DNA of 64,000 bases. It comes from Chaetomium olivaceum. Lineage: Eukaryota > Ascomycota > Sordariomycetes > Sordariales > Chaetomiaceae. Position 1 is the stretch's first letter. Every line of letters begins with the position of its first letter. A model generated the notes under the pieces. It was not told the origin of the DNA. It saw only the letters and a program-made list of their open reading frames with translations, and searched no databases. The stretch is taken from contig JAYWVB010000018.1 in NCBI GenBank assembly GCA_039881045.1, positions 434,001-498,000 of the forward strand. The letters are read 5' to 3'. The position numbers were made by a program, and so were the translations under genes. Below, one piece after another: positions 61,211 to 64,000 of the stretch.

Positions 61211-61912
61211 GTAGCAAGCAGTGAAAAGTACATTGGCTCCCTCCGTTGCAGCTCCAGGAGCCGGACGGACAGACTATATAAGGAGCGGACAACTAAGCAA
61301 CTAGCTTGGTACTTTATGTTTTCCGTAGCGCAAGGCCGTGGCACGCTATATATCCTATCACTTCCGGGGAACCACAGCGAGGTAGGATCGAGCCAATAGC
61401 TCCTCGATTCTTACATCGAATCTGGTAAAGTCCAGGCTTTGATCTCCCATGGAACAGTTTAAGACAAGAAAGTGGTCGTGTTAGAGAAAGTGGCGTCCCT
61501 GGGGTAGGCACCGTGTTGGTGGCGGTTGACGGCAACTTCGCTCCGAACAATGTCGCGCCGGGATGCTATGGATCTTTCACACGAAACAAGAATCAGAGAC
61601 AACACATTTGGTATGTTTGATAAAATGGAGCATGGCCATCTAAAATTAACGTTAGCTCAGTGAGCAGCATCGGGACCTAACCAGAGAATCAGGACGCAGG
61701 TTCGTTGGCGAGCCAAAGGCAACACTTCCCGAGCCTACAGTGGTGAACGACAACTTTAGTGCACCTTTTGGCTGCACCGAACCTAAGCACTCTTGGGAGA
61801 GTACCTTCGACCGAAGCTGAACCCTAACAGGACGGGTCCAGAGACAGGTTCGTCACACATTGCTAACTCCCTTTGATCTGTTACAGTTCAGAACGAAGGC
61901 ATATCAGATACC
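61211..61912. other. Leader region of the gag remnant, LTR not defined
   Basis: Without a second copy in the window the left LTR border cannot be set. No gene is seen; the last 250 bp are probably the untranslated leader of the gag gene. Confidence 0.4.
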
Positions 61913-63258
61913 ATGAGCAGCATTGGCGACGACGTCGACATGTCCACGACCACCGATCTCAACGCCACCGTATTGGCCCTGCAGGCGAAGGGATCTGCGA
62001 TCCATCAGAGCCTCATCAACGAGGCCCACGGCAAGATCGACGACTCGGAGAAAGCCAAACTCAAGATCGAGGCGCCCGAGAAGTTCGACGGAAAGAAGGA
62101 AGACCTCTCACGCTTCCTCACCGAGGTGTCATCGTACATGGAACACTACGACGTCAAGTTCCCCGACGAAGACACCAAAACCAGGTACGCAGCCTCGAGA
62201 CTCACGGGGCAGGCTGCATGTTGGTTCGAGCCCACCCTCAAGGACTACATCGCGAACGACAGCAAGAAACAGCAAGCATTCAGGTGTTCGACGACTACAA
62301 CAAGTTTGATGAGGAGCTCAGGAAGGTGTTCGGGGACCAGGATGAAAAGGTCCACGCCCAGGACAGGCTCATACACCTCCAACAAACCAAGTCTGCATCT
62401 GCCTACGCAACCCTGTTCAGACAGGACTCTATCAGGGCTGGCATCAACGAGGAGGGCCTGATACAACTGTTCTACGACGGTCTCAAGGACGACGTCAAGG
62501 ATGAGTTGTATAAGGACAACCGCCCTCACACACTCGACGAATACATCGCCATAGCCATCAGAATCGACGACCGACTATACGCTAGGAAGCAACAACGGAA
62601 AGGCCAGGGACGGCTCATCATAGGGACGCAGGGATGCGATGGCCAGGCCAACCGAGGCAAGAAGCGCCAACCCCAAAGCACCTTGTACGGGACTCATTCG
62701 GGACCCATGGACATCAGCGCCGCCCAATGGGCAGGAAAGAAGGCTGGCACCAAGGACAAGTCAGGTGTCACCTGTTGCAATTGCGGCAAGAAGGGTCACT
62801 TCGAACGCGACTGCCGCAGCAAAAAGGAATGGCGACCCGTTCCAGGGAAGGAAGCCGCCACCATCGACCAAGCCACGATCGGAAAACACATCCGGATTCA
62901 GGAAGTCGCAGCCTCCAGCTTCACGCAGGATGATTTCGAGGAAGCCGCCGACCGGGCACTCGCCCTAGACCAAGAAGTCACGGATTCGGATCACGAAGAC
63001 GGAAGCTCCAGGGCCACCGACTCTCCACTTGGTGACCAAGGAGAAGTCGCGCCACCACACTCTGCGCAGCAGATGGCGACGTTCCTCCAGAACCGAGTCT
63101 TGGAACTTCGGGAACGCGTCACCAGACTCGAAGATGAAAAAGAGGAACTCGAGCGGATGCTCGAGAAAAGAAACGACCAGTACGGCCGGCTACGTGCCGA
63201 ATCTAGGCAACTGCCCGTTCCGTCGGCGCTTTTTGGCGTGCAGACTGCCGCCCCGTAG
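61913..63258 (+). pseudogene. LTR-retrotransposon gag with one frameshift
   Basis: The start MSSIGDDVDMSTTTDLNATV at 61913 opens a capsid region (FDGKKEDLSRFLTEVSSYME, RYAASRLTGQAACWFEPTLK). A missing base near 62280 moves the continuation to another frame (VFDDYNKFDEELRKVFGDQD, SAYATLFRQDSIRAGINEEG, GLKDDVKDELYKD). The nucleocapsid knuckle is CCNCGKKGHFERDC. A C-terminal coiled coil (LQNRVLELRERVTRLEDEKE) ends at 63258. Gag proteins of Ty3/Gypsy-type elements form the particle. No protease, reverse transcriptase or integrase follows before the window end, so the element is gag-only or truncated. Confidence 0.85.
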
Positions 63259-63284
63259 ACTTGGCCAGTCCGATCAAGGGGATC

Positions 63285-63560
63285 GGTCAGCCTGGCTGAC
63301 CCTGCTGGTCGACTCTGCTGCGGGGCTGCCTGGCTGACCCTGCTGGTCGACCTCCGGCTGTGGGGCTGCCTGGTTGACCCTGCTGGTCGACTCCGGCTGT
63401 GGGGCTGCCTGGTTGACCCTGCTGGTCGACTCCGGCTGTGGGGCTGCCTGGTTGACCCTACTGGTCGACTCTGCGGGGCTGCCTGGCTGACCCTACTGGT
63501 CGACTCTGGCTGCGGGGCTGCCTGGCTGACCCTGTTGGTTGGTTGCCTGGCTGTCCCCTG
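63285..63560 (+). repeat. 39-bp minisatellite
   Basis: About seven degenerate copies of a unit containing GGGGCTGCCTGGTTGACCCT and GCTGGTCGACTCCGGCTGT follow the gag stop codon. Unit length varies from about 35 to 42 bp and part of the copies lack the TCCGGCTGT end. Confidence 0.85.
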
Positions 63561-63663
63561 CTCAACCCCGCTTGACCGAGGTGATCATGTCGGATGCCCG
63601 GGCTTGGATTTTCTGAAGTTTCCCTCTTTCAACGCCGCGCTTTTTCAGCGCTCTACGACCGAA

Positions 63664-63933
63664 ATGTCCGAAAGCGAAAGACGAAAAACAATACAACAAA
63701 ACGCAGCAAAATATCTGGAAGTTGATGCCTCAGAGTTGGAAAGTTTCTTTCCGGCCGCCTCTGTCGGGTTTTGGAGAGCTTTCAATGTCAAATTTGATGG
63801 CCATTTGTGGGCCGATGTCCGGGCTGCCTTCGATCAAGCCAAAACTGACCGAAAGTCCTCTAACAAATCTGGGATCAGCCGCAAGGACGATTGGTTACCT
63901 AGAGATTGCGAATATGCGCTCGAAAATTGGTGA
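63664..63933 (+). CDS. Hypothetical small protein
   Basis: 89 residues from MSESERRKTIQQNAAKYLEV; the frame is open further upstream through the minisatellite edge. It is charged and mostly helical in appearance (SELESFFPAASVGFWRAFNV, WADVRAAFDQAKTDRKSSNK). I do not recognise a family. It lies downstream of the gag remnant in the same direction and might be an accessory frame of that element. Confidence 0.4.
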   Translation: MSESERRKTIQQNAAKYLEVDASELESFFPAASVGFWRAFNVKFDGHLWADVRAAFDQAKTDRKSSNKSGISRKDDWLPRDCEYALENW

Positions 63934-64000
63934 TTGTTCTCGACTGTTGTAAACGGAATGTATCCGCTAATTAGATATATAGAAACGGAAGCAAGCAAAC

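Overview
The window reads as a nuclear genome segment from a filamentous ascomycete (Pezizomycotina). The evidence is short introns of 44-70 nt with GTRNGT-type donors and CTRAY-type branch sites, Tad-like LINEs, a four-exon Crypton with a GCR1_C tail, a pogo/Fot-type transposon, a Helitron, a LaeA-like methyltransferase and a DUF3723 gene. The order within Pezizomycotina cannot be fixed from the sequence alone. No rRNA, tRNA or CRISPR was recognised. Most of the window is accessory, repeat-rich DNA.

Left part (1-30 kb): an AT-rich flank and a small acidic gene are followed by a dense palindromic repeat array (1550-2400). A run of three gene types known as Starship auxiliary cargo follows: a broken RING-patatin-like gene (3019-5394), a frameshifted ferric-reductase-like gene (6356-7977) and an intact DUF3723 gene (8099-10480). 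Next come an unusual TIR element with an 8-bp target duplication that encodes an AT-hook protein (11960-13248), a transthyretin-like gene, several small coiled-coil genes, a tandem MADS-like gene, a spliced F-box gene and a chromodomain-like remnant. Two nearly identical 5'-truncated LINE copies (5446-5813 and 17014-18316) both keep target-site duplications.

Middle part (30-50 kb): a three-exon gene joins a Ulp1-type protease domain, whose catalytic Cys position is Ser, to a JmjC domain. It is followed by NYN-domain fragments, a PAQR membrane receptor gene and a pogo-type transposon inserted at TA inside a LINE 3' end. A probable 1.47-kb solo LTR and a structurally complete Tad-like LINE with two open frames and a (GT)n tail come next, then an NYN gene and stacked LINE 3' ends.

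Right part (49-64 kb): a second copy of the solo LTR has been split by a Crypton whose YR gene is intact. The unsplit copy at 39585-41057 keeps the empty site, so the Crypton ends can be set almost to the base. Beyond it lie a frameshifted Helitron Rep/helicase (54275-58208, minus), a spliced LaeA-like methyltransferase facing away from it, WD40 and kinase remnants, a frameshifted LTR-retrotransposon gag without pol, a 39-bp minisatellite and a small unknown gene.

The most informative signals are (1) the PLP/FRE/DUF3723 cluster suggesting Starship cargo, (2) the natural filled/empty insertion pairs for the Crypton and the pogo element, (3) the AT-hook element without a recognisable transposase, and (4) the Ulp1-JmjC fusion with an altered protease active site.
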